Shown: positions 7,149 to 14,469, counted from the stretch's first letter. The stretch: 21,977 bases of DNA from Thermoleophilia bacterium UBA2241 (GCA_002347645.1 DDYF01000050.1:1-21977); one strand, 5' to 3'. Program-made: numbers and translations. The notes: a model not told the origin generated them from the sequence alone.

Positions 7149-7991
7149 TCAGTCGCGGCCCTCGCATCCGCGACCCTCGCATCCGCGGCCCAGGCGCGCC
7201 AGCGTGCGCGCCGCCCGCAGCGGTAACGGCGTGCGCCAGCGGCCGCCAAGCGCGAGCACGAGGTCGCGCGCCTGTTCGGGCGTCGTGCGCCAGGCGGCGT
7301 GCGCAAGCACGGGCCTGGCGCCGGCACGCGTGCGAACGGCGTACCCGACGAGGTCGCCGGCGATGCGCAGCGGGGCGACCGCGCCGCGTTCAAGGCCGGG
7401 TTCATCGAACTCCGCAACAAGGACCCGGTTCGTGACGCCGACGCTGGGCACGTCGAGGCGGGCTCCGAGGTGGAGTGCCAAGCCCGCACGGCGCGGGTGG
7501 TCGCGGCCGGTGGCGTCGACGAGCACGACGTCGGGGCGCTGCTCGAGGCCGCGGATCGCCGCTTCGAGCAGTGCCCCGCAGCGCAGCGCGAGATACCCGG
7601 CCGCGTATGGTCCTCCGCTCGGTCCCTCGAAGACGTGGCTGTCCACGGCGCGGCCTCCCCGCCACATGATCGCGACGACGACGACAGGCTGGCCCGCGCG
7701 ACCGGGGCCGCCCTCGCCGCGCGGGAAGGCGGCGAAGGCAGTCGCGACGCTGAGGCCGGCGGCGGGCGTGAGGCGGTCGAGGCCGGTCGCCGGGTGGCCC
7801 CTGACCGCCCGACCGGCCGCCGGTCGGGTCCTGGTCACCGCGCCTGTGGCCGCCTCTCCCTTGAGCACCGCGCCGCCGTGCGGCGCCGTCCCGGGCCACG
7901 ACCACGGCTCGGTCGCGTCGGCCGCCCGCGCCAGCGTGCGCTGCTTGGCCTCGAGTCCCGCGCTGTCGATTGGCCAGGGCTCGTTGTCCAT
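7149..7991 (-). CDS. Endonuclease V-like protein with altered active site
   Basis: The product is 280 aa. EndoV (Nfi) cleaves DNA, or RNA in some organisms, next to deoxyinosine or inosine. The fold is recognisable from LEAKQRTLARAA (12-23), VVVVAIMWRGGRAVD, PDVVLVDATGRDHPRRAGLA (153-172; Nfi has VDGHGISHPRRLG), VPSVGVTNRVLVA and the tail up to about 260. Motif II Asp159 is kept. Other key positions of E. coli Nfi are not. The first aspartate (IAGADVGF) has no counterpart in SVATAFAAF (81-89). The glutamate of YIPGFLSFRE aligns with Cys138 in YAAGYLALRC. The histidine of ATGHR aligns with Trp234. A Gly/Ala/Arg-rich insertion occupies about 38-78. The C-terminus GRGCEGRGCEGRD is encoded by two near-identical 15-bp units (7154-7183). 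There is no SD; TAGAAC lies 7 nt before the ATG. It may be catalytically dead or a divergent subfamily. The flanking gaps are long, so it looks monocistronic. Confidence 0.8.
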   Translation of the reverse strand: MDNEPWPIDSAGLEAKQRTLARAADATEPWSWPGTAPHGGAVLKGEAATGAVTRTRPAAGRAVRGHPATGLDRLTPAAGLSVATAFAAFPRGEGGPGRAGQPVVVVAIMWRGGRAVDSHVFEGPSGGPYAAGYLALRCGALLEAAIRGLEQRPDVVLVDATGRDHPRRAGLALHLGARLDVPSVGVTNRVLVAEFDEPGLERGAVAPLRIAGDLVGYAVRTRAGARPVLAHAAWRTTPEQARDLVLALGGRWRTPLPLRAARTLARLGRGCEGRGCEGRD

Positions 7992-8016
7992 CTCTGACGT
8001 TCTACCCGGCGCCGGG

Positions 8017-8108
8017 GAGGAGCGGGCGTCGGCCCCCGTGAGGCGCGGGCGTCGACCCCTGTGAGGAGCGGGCGTCGACCCCTGTCAGGAGCGGGTGTCA
8101 GCCCGGTC
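8017..8108. repeat. Four tandem 23-bp intergenic repeats
   Basis: Four contiguous 23-bp units occupy 8017-8039, 8040-8062, 8063-8085 and 8086-8108. The first 20 bases of the third unit are gaggagcgggcgtcgacccc. Units 2 and 3 differ at one position, unit 1 at two or three, and unit 4 is the most degenerate. Each contains a short palindrome centred on gtcgac within gggcgtcgacccc. There are no spacers, so this is not CRISPR. The array starts 26 bp upstream of the EndoV-like start codon. Confidence 0.88.
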
Positions 8109-8132
8109 GCTCCTGTGGACGGGGCACGAGGA

Positions 8133-8161
8133 GAGGGCGGCGGGGCCGCCCCGCCGCCCTC
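8133..8161 (-). terminator. GC-rich hairpin downstream of the MMPL gene
   Basis: The arms gagggcggcgggg (8133-8145) and ccccgccgccctc (8149-8161) give a 13-bp perfect stem with a 3-nt loop. It lies about 57 bp beyond the MMPL stop codon. There is no U-tract, as is common for hairpin terminators in high-GC actinobacteria. I infer termination of the MMPL transcript before it reaches the 23-bp repeat array and the EndoV-like gene. Confidence 0.65.
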
Positions 8162-8218
8162 CTCACTCGCGCCGTCGTGCTCGGGGTCGTCGCGACGCAG
8201 GCAGCTCCGTCGGGCGGC

Positions 8219-10540
8219 TCAAGCCGGGCAGTTCTCCGTCTCGCAGGCCGCGGCGGATGCGAGCGAGCCGGTCCCGAGTCCCGGCGCGGGCGTCACGGGC
8301 GCCGATCCTGCCGGCACCGGCAGCCTTCCTGCAGTCCCAGCCGGCTCGCCCGGCTCGCCTTCGATGCTCAACCGCGGCAGCCACTCGAGCCAGCGCGGGA
8401 GGTACCAGTTCCAGCGCCCGAGCAGACTCATCGTGGAGGGCACGACGAGCGTGCGCACGATGGTCGCGTCGAGCAGCACGGCGACGGCCAGACCGAAGCC
8501 CATCTGCTGGAACATCACGAGGTCGCCGCTGGCGAACCCCGTGAACACGGCGACCATGATGAGGGCGGCGCCCGTGATGATGCCCGCCGTCGAACCTATG
8601 CCCGAGCCGACCGCCGCACGGTTGTCGCCGCTGCGGTCGTAGTCCTCCTTGATGCGGCTGAGCAGGAAGACCTGGTAGTCCATGGAGAGGCCGAACAGGA
8701 CGCTGAACAGGAACAGTGGCACCCACTGCTCGATGGCGTCGACCTGCTGGAAACCCAAGAGCCCGGCGCCCCAGCCGCGCTGCGACACGAGCGTCAGGAG
8801 GCCGTAGGCTGCGCCCACGCTGAGCAGGTTCATGACGATCGCCGTGGCCGGGATCACGACCGAACGGAAGGCGACGAGCAGCAGCACGAAGCTGAGCGCG
8901 AGGACCAGGCCGACGACGTACGGGAAGTAGGTGTCGACGATGTCCATGTAGTCCACGTTGCCGGCCGTCTCGCCGGTGACGTACACGCTCGCTCCGCTGC
9001 CGGCGAACGCCGCCGGGATCAGGTCGCTCCGCAGTTCGCGGACCTTGGCGATCGACAGGTCGCCCGAGGCCTCGTCGGCGACCGGGACCGAGACGAGGGT
9101 CAGCTCGCCGGCCGGGCTGGTCGCGACCTGCGACGGCCCGAAGGCCTCGTCGCCGGCCATCGACGCCTGCAGGCGCGCGACCGCCTCCTTGACACCCTGC
9201 GCGCCCGCGGGCGCGTCGACCACGACTTGCATGGGACTGACGGCGCCCGCCGAGAACTGCTCGTCGAGCACGGCGAAGCCCTGCTTCGACTCGAAGTCGT
9301 CGGGCAGGGTGCCGACGCCGGAGACGCCGGTCTTCATGCCGATCGAAGGGGAGGCCGCGAGCACAAGGAGGCCGGCCCCGATCGCCAAGGCGATCGCCGG
9401 CCGGCGCATCGCGCGCTGTGCGAGCCGCGCGATGATCGAGACGCGGCCGTCGGCGCGCGAGTCCAGGAGTCGCTTGCCCAGGTAGGGGACGTGCAGCCGG
9501 TCGATCCTGTCGCCCAGCAGACTGAGTGCGGCGGGGAGGAGGGTCAGCGCCGCGGCGACCGCCATGGTCACGGCGAGCATCGCCCCGAGCGCCAGGCTGG
9601 CGAAGATGTTGGTCGGCACCACGAGCATGCCGACGAGCGCGAGCACGACGGTCATGCCGCTGAAGAAGACGGCGCGGCTCGCGCTGCCCCCGGTCACCGT
9701 GAGGGCGTCGACCTTGTCGCGTCCCCTCAGGCGTTCCTCGCGGTACCGCGAGACGATGAACAGCGAGTAGTCGATGCCCGTCGCCAGGCCCATCATGCTG
9801 ACCATGTTGAGGGCGAAGACCGAGACGTCGAAGCCCTGGCCGAGCACCGCCGTCAGGGCGACGGCGAAGGTGATCGCGATGACGCTTAGCAGGATCGGGA
9901 GCGCCGCGGCGACCAGCGTGCCGAAGACGAGCAGGAGGATCACGAGGGCGATAGGCACGTCGATGCCCTCTCCCTGCCGCAGGTCGCGCTCCGAGGTGGC
10001 GCTGAAGTCGCTCGAGATGCTGGCGGTGCCGGTCACCAGGGTGTCGAAGCCCTCGCGGCCGTCCGCCTCGTGCACGACAGCGTGCACTCTGTCGATGTTC
10101 TTCTCGGCGGCGGCGACATCGCCGGCCATGACGACCGGGAGGATGGTCGTACGCCGGTCAGCGGCGATCAGCGTCTCGCCGCCGCCTCGCCAGGCGCTGC
10201 CGACGCTGTCGACCGCGCCGGGCCCGAGGCCGGCGATCTCCGCCTGCAGCTTGGTCACGAATGCCTTGAAGGACGGATCGTCGGTCGTCGCGGTCGTCGA
10301 GCGCACGATGACGGCCTCGTTCGCCTTGATCGGCATGTTCATTCGTTCGGCGAGCAGGTCGCGCCCGACTTGGGAGTCCGGGTCGCCGAGAAAGCTGTAC
10401 TGCGCGGTGAGCGCGCCCGGCAGCAGTGTGACGATGCCGGCGACCGCGACGCAGAGGACGACGGCCCAGAGGCCAACGGTGCGCTTGGGGTGAAGGGCGG
10501 CGGCGTGCGCCAAACCAGCCGCCGAAAGACGTGACTTCAT
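8219..10540 (-). CDS. MMPL/RND-family transporter
   Basis: The product is 773 aa, a membrane exporter of the MMPL branch of the RND superfamily. It is built as two repeats, each with one N-terminal helix, a large extracytoplasmic domain and five clustered helices. The first helix is at about 23-42. The hallmark membrane aspartates are visible: GLATGIDYSLFIVSRYREE around Asp257 and FGLSMDYQVFLLSRIKEDY around Asp621. MMPL proteins in actinobacteria move lipids, siderophores or drugs by proton motive force; the substrate is not deducible here. The C-terminal 45 residues after WLEWLPRL are a disordered Pro/Ala/Gly tail ending in two cysteines. The start at 10540 is chosen because GAGGT is 7 nt upstream and the protein then begins MKSRLSAAGLAHAAALHPKR, as in relatives. 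An in-frame ATG at 10597 would add 19 residues but has no SD. No TetR regulator or partner lipoprotein is adjacent. The upstream HAD-AIR gene is 221 bp away and ends in its own hairpin. Confidence 0.95.
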   Translation of the reverse strand: MKSRLSAAGLAHAAALHPKRTVGLWAVVLCVAVAGIVTLLPGALTAQYSFLGDPDSQVGRDLLAERMNMPIKANEAVIVRSTTATTDDPSFKAFVTKLQAEIAGLGPGAVDSVGSAWRGGGETLIAADRRTTILPVVMAGDVAAAEKNIDRVHAVVHEADGREGFDTLVTGTASISSDFSATSERDLRQGEGIDVPIALVILLLVFGTLVAAALPILLSVIAITFAVALTAVLGQGFDVSVFALNMVSMMGLATGIDYSLFIVSRYREERLRGRDKVDALTVTGGSASRAVFFSGMTVVLALVGMLVVPTNIFASLALGAMLAVTMAVAAALTLLPAALSLLGDRIDRLHVPYLGKRLLDSRADGRVSIIARLAQRAMRRPAIALAIGAGLLVLAASPSIGMKTGVSGVGTLPDDFESKQGFAVLDEQFSAGAVSPMQVVVDAPAGAQGVKEAVARLQASMAGDEAFGPSQVATSPAGELTLVSVPVADEASGDLSIAKVRELRSDLIPAAFAGSGASVYVTGETAGNVDYMDIVDTYFPYVVGLVLALSFVLLLVAFRSVVIPATAIVMNLLSVGAAYGLLTLVSQRGWGAGLLGFQQVDAIEQWVPLFLFSVLFGLSMDYQVFLLSRIKEDYDRSGDNRAAVGSGIGSTAGIITGAALIMVAVFTGFASGDLVMFQQMGFGLAVAVLLDATIVRTLVVPSTMSLLGRWNWYLPRWLEWLPRLSIEGEPGEPAGTAGRLPVPAGSAPVTPAPGLGTGSLASAAACETENCPA

Positions 10541-10626
10541 GGATCGACCTCGCGGGGAGCGTAAGGATGGGAAATCGGGAGTCATTCGGTCCGACATGGC
10601 GGCAGTGTCCCCGAGAGCGTGCGTCG

Positions 10627-10632
10627 ATAATC
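10627..10632 (-). promoter_or_regulatory. Possible -10 element upstream of the MMPL gene
   Basis: GATTAT on the minus strand, preceded by TGG, is the most AT-rich hexamer in the 221-bp gap and lies 86 nt before the chosen MMPL start. It differs from TATAAT at two positions, and no good -35 at 17 nt was found. Offered only as a candidate for an independent MMPL promoter. Confidence 0.2.
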
Positions 10633-10714
10633 ACCAGTGCCGTTGAATCGAATGAGCTCGGAGGGGATGCCACGGCGAGCACGTGCAGGGGGAACCTGCG
10701 GAGCACTATGGCGT

Positions 10715-10744
10715 CGTGGCCGCCGTGCGCGGCGGCCGGCCACG
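10715..10744 (-). terminator. Hairpin after the HAD-AIR fusion gene
   Basis: ggccgccg (10718-10725) and cggcggcc (10730-10737) form an 8-bp perfect stem with a 4-nt loop. An alternative outer pairing joins cgtggcc (10715-10721) and ggccacg (10738-10744). The element begins 17 bp after the stop codon at 10762. It probably ends transcription of the YbjQ-SagB-HAD/AIR cluster. There is no U-tract. Confidence 0.55.
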
Positions 10745-10761
10745 GGTGATGGTGCGAAGGC

Positions 10762-12498
10762 CTACTCCGCGAGCAGGCGAGCCGCCTCGTCGACCGTGAA
10801 CGTCGGCCAGGGGACGGGGCGGCCGGACGCGCGGGCGGTCACGCCCGCGCCGGGCCGCCCGACGGTGCCGATCTCGGTCGCGGCGATACCGGCGCCGGTC
10901 AGGGCTGCGACGAGGGCGGCCGTCTCCCCGGGCGCGCAGCAGATGAGGAGGGACCCGGAGCCGATGAGCCCAAAGGGGTCGGCTCCGAGGACGGTGCAGA
11001 GCCGCTCGGTCGCGCGGAAGACCGGTACCGCATCGCGGTCGACGTCGATCTCGCGGCCGCAGGCCACGCTCAGCTCCAGGAGGGCCGTGGCCAGACCGCT
11101 CTCGGTCACGTCGTGCATAGCGCGCACGCCGGCGAAGCCCGCGGCGATGCGCGCCTCGGGGACGATGCTGAGCAGGGTGGCGAGCGACCGACAGCGCTCG
11201 AGCTCGTCCTCGGTCATGCCGAGATCGAGGAGGCGCTCGCGCAACTCGACGGCGAGGAGCGCCGTGCCCTCGGCGGCGAGCGCCTTCGTGAGCACCACGC
11301 GATCGCCCTCGCGTGCGTCGCTCTTTGCGCGCAGGTCGGCGCGGCGCAGCACGCCGAGGATGGTCAACGACACCACCGGCTGCGTCACTGCGGCCGTCAC
11401 CTCGGTATGCCCTCCGATGGCCGCGATCCCCTGCTCGCGGCACGCCGTCGCGATGCCTCCGAGCAGGTACAACGCTTCTGCGGCCGTCGTTCCGGCGGGC
11501 AGAAGGACGGTCGCGAGCAGCCAGCGCGGTTCTGCCCCCGACGTCGCGACGTCGTTGGCGTTGACCGTCACCGCGTGGCGACCGAGGTCGGCCGTCGTGA
11601 GGGTGATCGGGTCACCGTGGATGACGAGCACCTCGTGGCTGGAGATGTCGAGGGCGGCGACGTCCTCGCCGAACGCGGCGCCGACGAGCACCGCGGGGTC
11701 GCTCTTGTCCAGCTGTTCGAAGTAGGTGGCGAGCAGGTCAGGGGGGAGCTTGCCCTGGGCCAGCGGTGCGCCGAGCCGGACGATGGTCTGGAGCTCGGCG
11801 AGCGTGGTGATGACGAAGTCGCAGGCCGCATGCTCGGCGCATCCCGAGCCGGGCGGCGGGTCGCTCTCGACGTCGGCGGCAGCCCGCGGCGAGCCGTCGG
11901 CCGCCGGCACGAGGGCCTCGGCCGGTCGCCGCGCGTCGGCGGGGGCGCCGTTGGTGAGGAACGCGGTGACGGCACCCGCCCTGCGCCCCGCCAGCGCGTC
12001 AAGCAGGAAGTCGCCGACGAGGAGCACGTGCGTCGGGTCGACGCCCAGGGCAGCCGCCGCGCCGAGCACGCCGTCAGGCGCGGGCTTGGGCGGGTACGGG
12101 TCGTCGCGCGTGATGATGACGTCGAAGTCGTCGACGCTCAGGTCACGGAAGTTGCGCAGCGCGCGTTCGATCGCGGTGCGGCCGTTGCGCGTGATGACGC
12201 CGGTCTTGAGGCCGCTGCGGCGCAGACGGTGCACGGTGTCTTCGGCGCCGGCGTTCGGCTCCGCGCGGGCCGCCCCCTCCAGCTCGAAGCGCTCGATCAC
12301 GGCAAAGGCCTCATCCCGCCGCTCCCCGGCCGGCAACGCCTGGACGAACTCGAGCACGTATTCGTCGGGCGGGCACCCGACCTCACGCTTGATGGCGGGG
12401 AAGTCCAGTCCCTCGGGGAGCGTCAGCGTGCCGTCGAAGTCGAAGAGGACGCCGTCGATGCGGAACGGTCGGGGCGGGCGTGGCAACGTGCGGTGCAT
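10762..12498 (-). CDS. HAD phosphatase-AIR synthase-like fusion protein
   Basis: The 578-aa product joins two catalytic folds. Residues about 14-240 are a HAD-superfamily hydrolase. Motif I is FDFDGTLT with Asp20 and Asp22, motif II is Thr103 in GVITRNG, motif III is Lys138 in PPKPAP, and motif IV is GDFLLD at 162-167. All are intact, so phosphatase activity is plausible. A disordered insertion at about 186-222 precedes DFVITTLAEL, with C220 and C226 nearby. Residues about 250-578 resemble the PurM/HypE/SelD/ThiL (AIR synthase-related) ATP-binding family: KLPPDLLATYF, FGEDVAALD (276-284), DPITLTTADLG, VNANDVATSGAEPRW and GGHTEVTAAVTQPVVS. The C-terminus FTVDEAARLLAE lacks the terminal cysteine of HypE, and no hydrogenase genes are near, so HypE is unlikely. 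TATCCT is 6 nt before the ATG and no SD is present. It is 15 bp downstream of the SagB-like gene. The true substrate is unknown. Confidence 0.88.
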   Translation of the reverse strand: MHRTLPRPPRPFRIDGVLFDFDGTLTLPEGLDFPAIKREVGCPPDEYVLEFVQALPAGERRDEAFAVIERFELEGAARAEPNAGAEDTVHRLRRSGLKTGVITRNGRTAIERALRNFRDLSVDDFDVIITRDDPYPPKPAPDGVLGAAAALGVDPTHVLLVGDFLLDALAGRRAGAVTAFLTNGAPADARRPAEALVPAADGSPRAAADVESDPPPGSGCAEHAACDFVITTLAELQTIVRLGAPLAQGKLPPDLLATYFEQLDKSDPAVLVGAAFGEDVAALDISSHEVLVIHGDPITLTTADLGRHAVTVNANDVATSGAEPRWLLATVLLPAGTTAAEALYLLGGIATACREQGIAAIGGHTEVTAAVTQPVVSLTILGVLRRADLRAKSDAREGDRVVLTKALAAEGTALLAVELRERLLDLGMTEDELERCRSLATLLSIVPEARIAAGFAGVRAMHDVTESGLATALLELSVACGREIDVDRDAVPVFRATERLCTVLGADPFGLIGSGSLLICCAPGETAALVAALTGAGIAATEIGTVGRPGAGVTARASGRPVPWPTFTVDEAARLLAE

Positions 12499-12504
12499 AC
12501 GTTC

Positions 12505-12510
12505 AGGATA
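12505..12510 (-). promoter_or_regulatory. Putative -10 element (TATCCT) of the HAD-AIR gene
   Basis: TATCCT is a good actinobacterial -10 match. It sits 6 nt before the ATG at 12498, within the 15-bp gap after the SagB-like stop codon. It predicts a leaderless transcript, so the fusion gene could be expressed independently of the two genes upstream. Confidence 0.5.
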
Positions 12511-12513
12511 TCG

Positions 12514-13272
12514 TCAGCCGGGCCTGCCGACGACCGCCATGTAGACGACGCTCTCCTCGCGACCGTCGACCTGGATCAGCGCATCGGCCTCGTCGTCGTA
12601 GAACGCCGCGATCTGGCAGCAGCCAAGGCCGAGGGCCGCGGTGGCGAGGGCCACGTTCTCCGCGATGTGGCCGGCGTCGAGCGGGACGTACCGGAAGGCG
12701 CGCTGTCCGTACTTCCAGATCGAGCGTCGCCAGATGGCGCTCCACACGAAGACGGCTGCGGCGTCACGCGCCATCCCCTGGTCGAGGGCCGCACGGGCGA
12801 CGGGCACGCTCAGGTCGCCCGCGACGATCCGTTCGAGGCTGCGCTCCAGCACAGCGTAATGGTAGGCGCCGGCGTCCAGGCCCTGCACGCGATGCGCGAC
12901 GACGTAGGTCTCGACGGGGTAGAGGGCGCCGGCTGACGGCGCCGTGCGCAGGGCGTAGCCCGCCTGCACGGTGCTGACCCCGGCGCCCGCCCACAACAGG
13001 GTCGCGAGGTCGCTGAGTGAGATCGGTCCCGACGAGAACGAGCGGACGCTGCGGCGCCGGGCCAGGGCCTCCCAGAGGTCGGCCTTCGCCGGCGCCGGTT
13101 CGGGGAGCGCCACCTGCTCGGCGCCGGGGTAGGTCTTGAACGGCGGCGGCTGGTTCTCCCAGTCCAGCCAGCCGCCACCGAGGCGGCCGCGCGCGTGGCG
13201 CGTCTCGCGGAAGAACCGCTCGCCCGCGCCTTCGTCCTCTCGCGGGTGCCCGTCGTCCACGCTGCGTGTCAC
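12514..13272 (-). CDS. SagB/ThcOx-type nitroreductase-family oxidoreductase
   Basis: The product is 252 aa from a GTG. The N-terminal region ETRHARG...GWLDWENQPPPFKTYPG (about 23-50) is typical of stand-alone SagB/ThcOx-family dehydrogenases. The FMN-binding nitroreductase core starts at LWEALARRRSVRSFSSGPIS (67-86), with the Arg-rich R-R-S-V-R-S-F motif contacting flavin phosphate. TAPSAGALYPVETYVV, ENVALATAALGLGCCQIAAF and the closing VVYMAVVGRPG complete the fold. Relatives oxidise azoline rings in thiazole/oxazole-modified peptides, but many stand-alone copies have no known substrate. No YcaO cyclodehydratase or precursor peptide is seen here. The GTG at 13272 overlaps the stop of the YbjQ-type gene as GTGA, implying translational coupling. 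An in-frame GTG at 13260 is an alternative. The HAD-AIR gene follows after 15 bp. I am confident of the family and unsure of the role. Confidence 0.9.
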   Translation of the reverse strand: MTRSVDDGHPREDEGAGERFFRETRHARGRLGGGWLDWENQPPPFKTYPGAEQVALPEPAPAKADLWEALARRRSVRSFSSGPISLSDLATLLWAGAGVSTVQAGYALRTAPSAGALYPVETYVVAHRVQGLDAGAYHYAVLERSLERIVAGDLSVPVARAALDQGMARDAAAVFVWSAIWRRSIWKYGQRAFRYVPLDAGHIAENVALATAALGLGCCQIAAFYDDEADALIQVDGREESVVYMAVVGRPG

Positions 13273-13589
13273 TCGACCGTGACCGCAGTGCCGCTCACGC
13301 TCACCATCAGCATGCTGCCGCTCTGTCCCACTGTCTCGAAGTCGAGGTCGACGGCGACGATCGCGTTCGCACCAAGGGCCTCCGCGGCCTGCTCGATCTC
13401 CTTGAGGGCGATGGTCTTTGCCTGCTTGAGTTCCTTCTCGTAGGCCGCCGAACGCCCGCCGACGATGTCGCGGATGCCGGCGAAGACGTCCTTGAACACG
13501 TTGGCGCCGAGGATCGCGTCGCCGGTGACGATACCGTGGTAGGCCGTGACCCTCTTGCCCTCGAAGGACGGTCCGGTCGTGACGAGCAT
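13269..13589 (-). CDS. YbjQ/UPF0145 family protein
   Basis: The product is 106 aa, the usual length for this small cytoplasmic family of homo-oligomeric proteins. It is sometimes called a heavy-metal-binding domain, without proven function. Motifs: MLVTTGPSFEGKRV, YHGIVTGDAILGANVFKD, IVGGRSAAYEKEL, AKTIALKEIEQAAEALGANA, IVAVDLDFETVG and MLMVSVSGTAV. The start at 13589 is fixed by AGGAGG 5 nt upstream. The frame remains open further upstream, but that part is not family-like. It is the first gene of the YbjQ-SagB-HAD/AIR cluster and is divergent from the methyltransferase gene across 169 bp. That gap should hold both promoters, but I see no clear -35/-10 pair in it. Confidence 0.9.
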   Translation of the reverse strand: MLVTTGPSFEGKRVTAYHGIVTGDAILGANVFKDVFAGIRDIVGGRSAAYEKELKQAKTIALKEIEQAAEALGANAIVAVDLDFETVGQSGSMLMVSVSGTAVTVE

Positions 13590-13758
13590 GGTCGCCTCCT
13601 CTGTCGTTGAGGACCATCTTGCCACGCGGAGGGGTGCCGCACACGCGCGGGACGTGTACGCGAACGGCCGCGGCGGTATCACTCGTCCCGAGGGCCGCCC
13701 GCGGCGCGCACGGACGCGGGTGGGCGACGAGGACGCCGGCAGCTGAAGGGAACGCAAG

Positions 13759-14469
13759 ATGGGCGAGTGGCAGCGACTCCGCTACGACATCTGGTCGGGA
13801 GGCTACGACTGGTTCGTCGGCATCGCGCCGGTCACCGCGGCGCGCCGCCGGTCGCTGGAGCTGCTCGCGCTCGAGCCCGGCGAAGCGGTGATCGTCGCCG
13901 GCTGCGGGACCGGGCTCGACCTTCCCCTCCTGCCGCCCGGGATCGACGTGACGGGGTTCGACCTGAGCCCGCGGATGGTCGAACGCGCGCGCAGGCGCGC
14001 CGCGAGCCTGGGGCTCGCGGCGCGCCTCGACGTCGCCGACGCTGTTCGGCTGCCCTACCCCGACGCCAGCTTCGACGCCGCCGTGCTCCATCTGATCCTG
14101 GCCATCGTCCCCGACCCTGTCGCGTGCCTGCGCGAGGTCGCGCGCGTCGTGCGCCCGGGCGGCCGGGTCGCCGTGCTCGACAAGTTCGTGCCCGGCGACA
14201 CCTGCCGCCCCGGTCTCGTCCGGCGCGCCCTCGACGTGCCGTCGCGCCTGCTGTTCACGCACCTCACGCGCTGCCTCGACCCGCTGGTCGCCGCCTCGCC
14301 CTTCGCCGTCGCGTGTCAGGAGCCGTCGCTGTTGGGTGGCCAATTCCGTCTCGCCCAGCTTCGCCATCGCGAGGCTGCGGTTGACCCTCACTCGACGCCT
14401 GCCGATACACTGGAGAGCGCGAGGCAGAGGGGGCCTGATGATCGACGAGGGAGTCCAGACACCGCGTGA
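13759..14469 (+). CDS. Class I SAM-dependent methyltransferase (Methyltransf_11 type)
   Basis: The product is 236 aa. It begins MGEWQRLRYDIWSGGYDWFV, typical of UbiE-like and phosphatidylethanolamine N-methyltransferase-like enzymes. Motif I is VAGCGTGLDLPLL (47-59), the acidic residue after strand 2 is in VTGFDLSPRMVERARRR, motif II-like is LPYPDASFDAAVLHLIL, and REVARVVRPGGRVAVLDKF is the post-II/III region. FRLAQLRHREAAVD marks the end of the core fold. The last 30 or so residues are low-complexity and not family-like. GAAGGGA lies 7 nt before the ATG. The stop overlaps the lepB GTG as GTGA, so the two genes are coupled. The substrate is unknown; a lipid or quinone is possible. Confidence 0.9.
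   Translation: MGEWQRLRYDIWSGGYDWFVGIAPVTAARRRSLELLALEPGEAVIVAGCGTGLDLPLLPPGIDVTGFDLSPRMVERARRRAASLGLAARLDVADAVRLPYPDASFDAAVLHLILAIVPDPVACLREVARVVRPGGRVAVLDKFVPGDTCRPGLVRRALDVPSRLLFTHLTRCLDPLVAASPFAVACQEPSLLGGQFRLAQLRHREAAVDPHSTPADTLESARQRGPDDRRGSPDTA
14381..14411 (+). promoter_or_regulatory. Possible internal promoter for lepB
   Basis: TTGACC (14381-14386) and TACACT (14406-14411) form a -35/-10-like pair with a 19-nt spacer, inside the 3' end of the methyltransferase gene. The spacer is longer than ideal. If used, it would let lepB be transcribed separately. Confidence 0.35.

Noticed and set aside
8017..8108. CRISPR array
   Set aside because: The 23-bp units are directly abutting, with no spacers, and no cas genes are present.
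8177..9889. A 570-codon plus-strand open frame
   Set aside because: It lies opposite the MMPL gene and has His/Arg/Asp-rich composition without motifs.
10762..12498. Hydrogenase maturation factor HypE or selenophosphate synthase
   Set aside because: It lacks the C-terminal PRIC-type cysteine and the N-terminal Cys/Sec-Gly loop of SelD, carries an N-terminal HAD domain, and no hyp or sel genes are nearby.
11113..12936. A 607-codon open frame on the plus strand
   Set aside because: It is antisense to the HAD-AIR and SagB-like genes, has no recognisable domain, and is Arg/Gly/Ala-rich. It is a by-product of high GC at third positions.
13273..14391. An upstream extension of the SagB-like frame to 625 codons
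   Set aside because: It runs through the YbjQ-type gene and antisense to the methyltransferase. The GTGA coupling at 13272 fits better.
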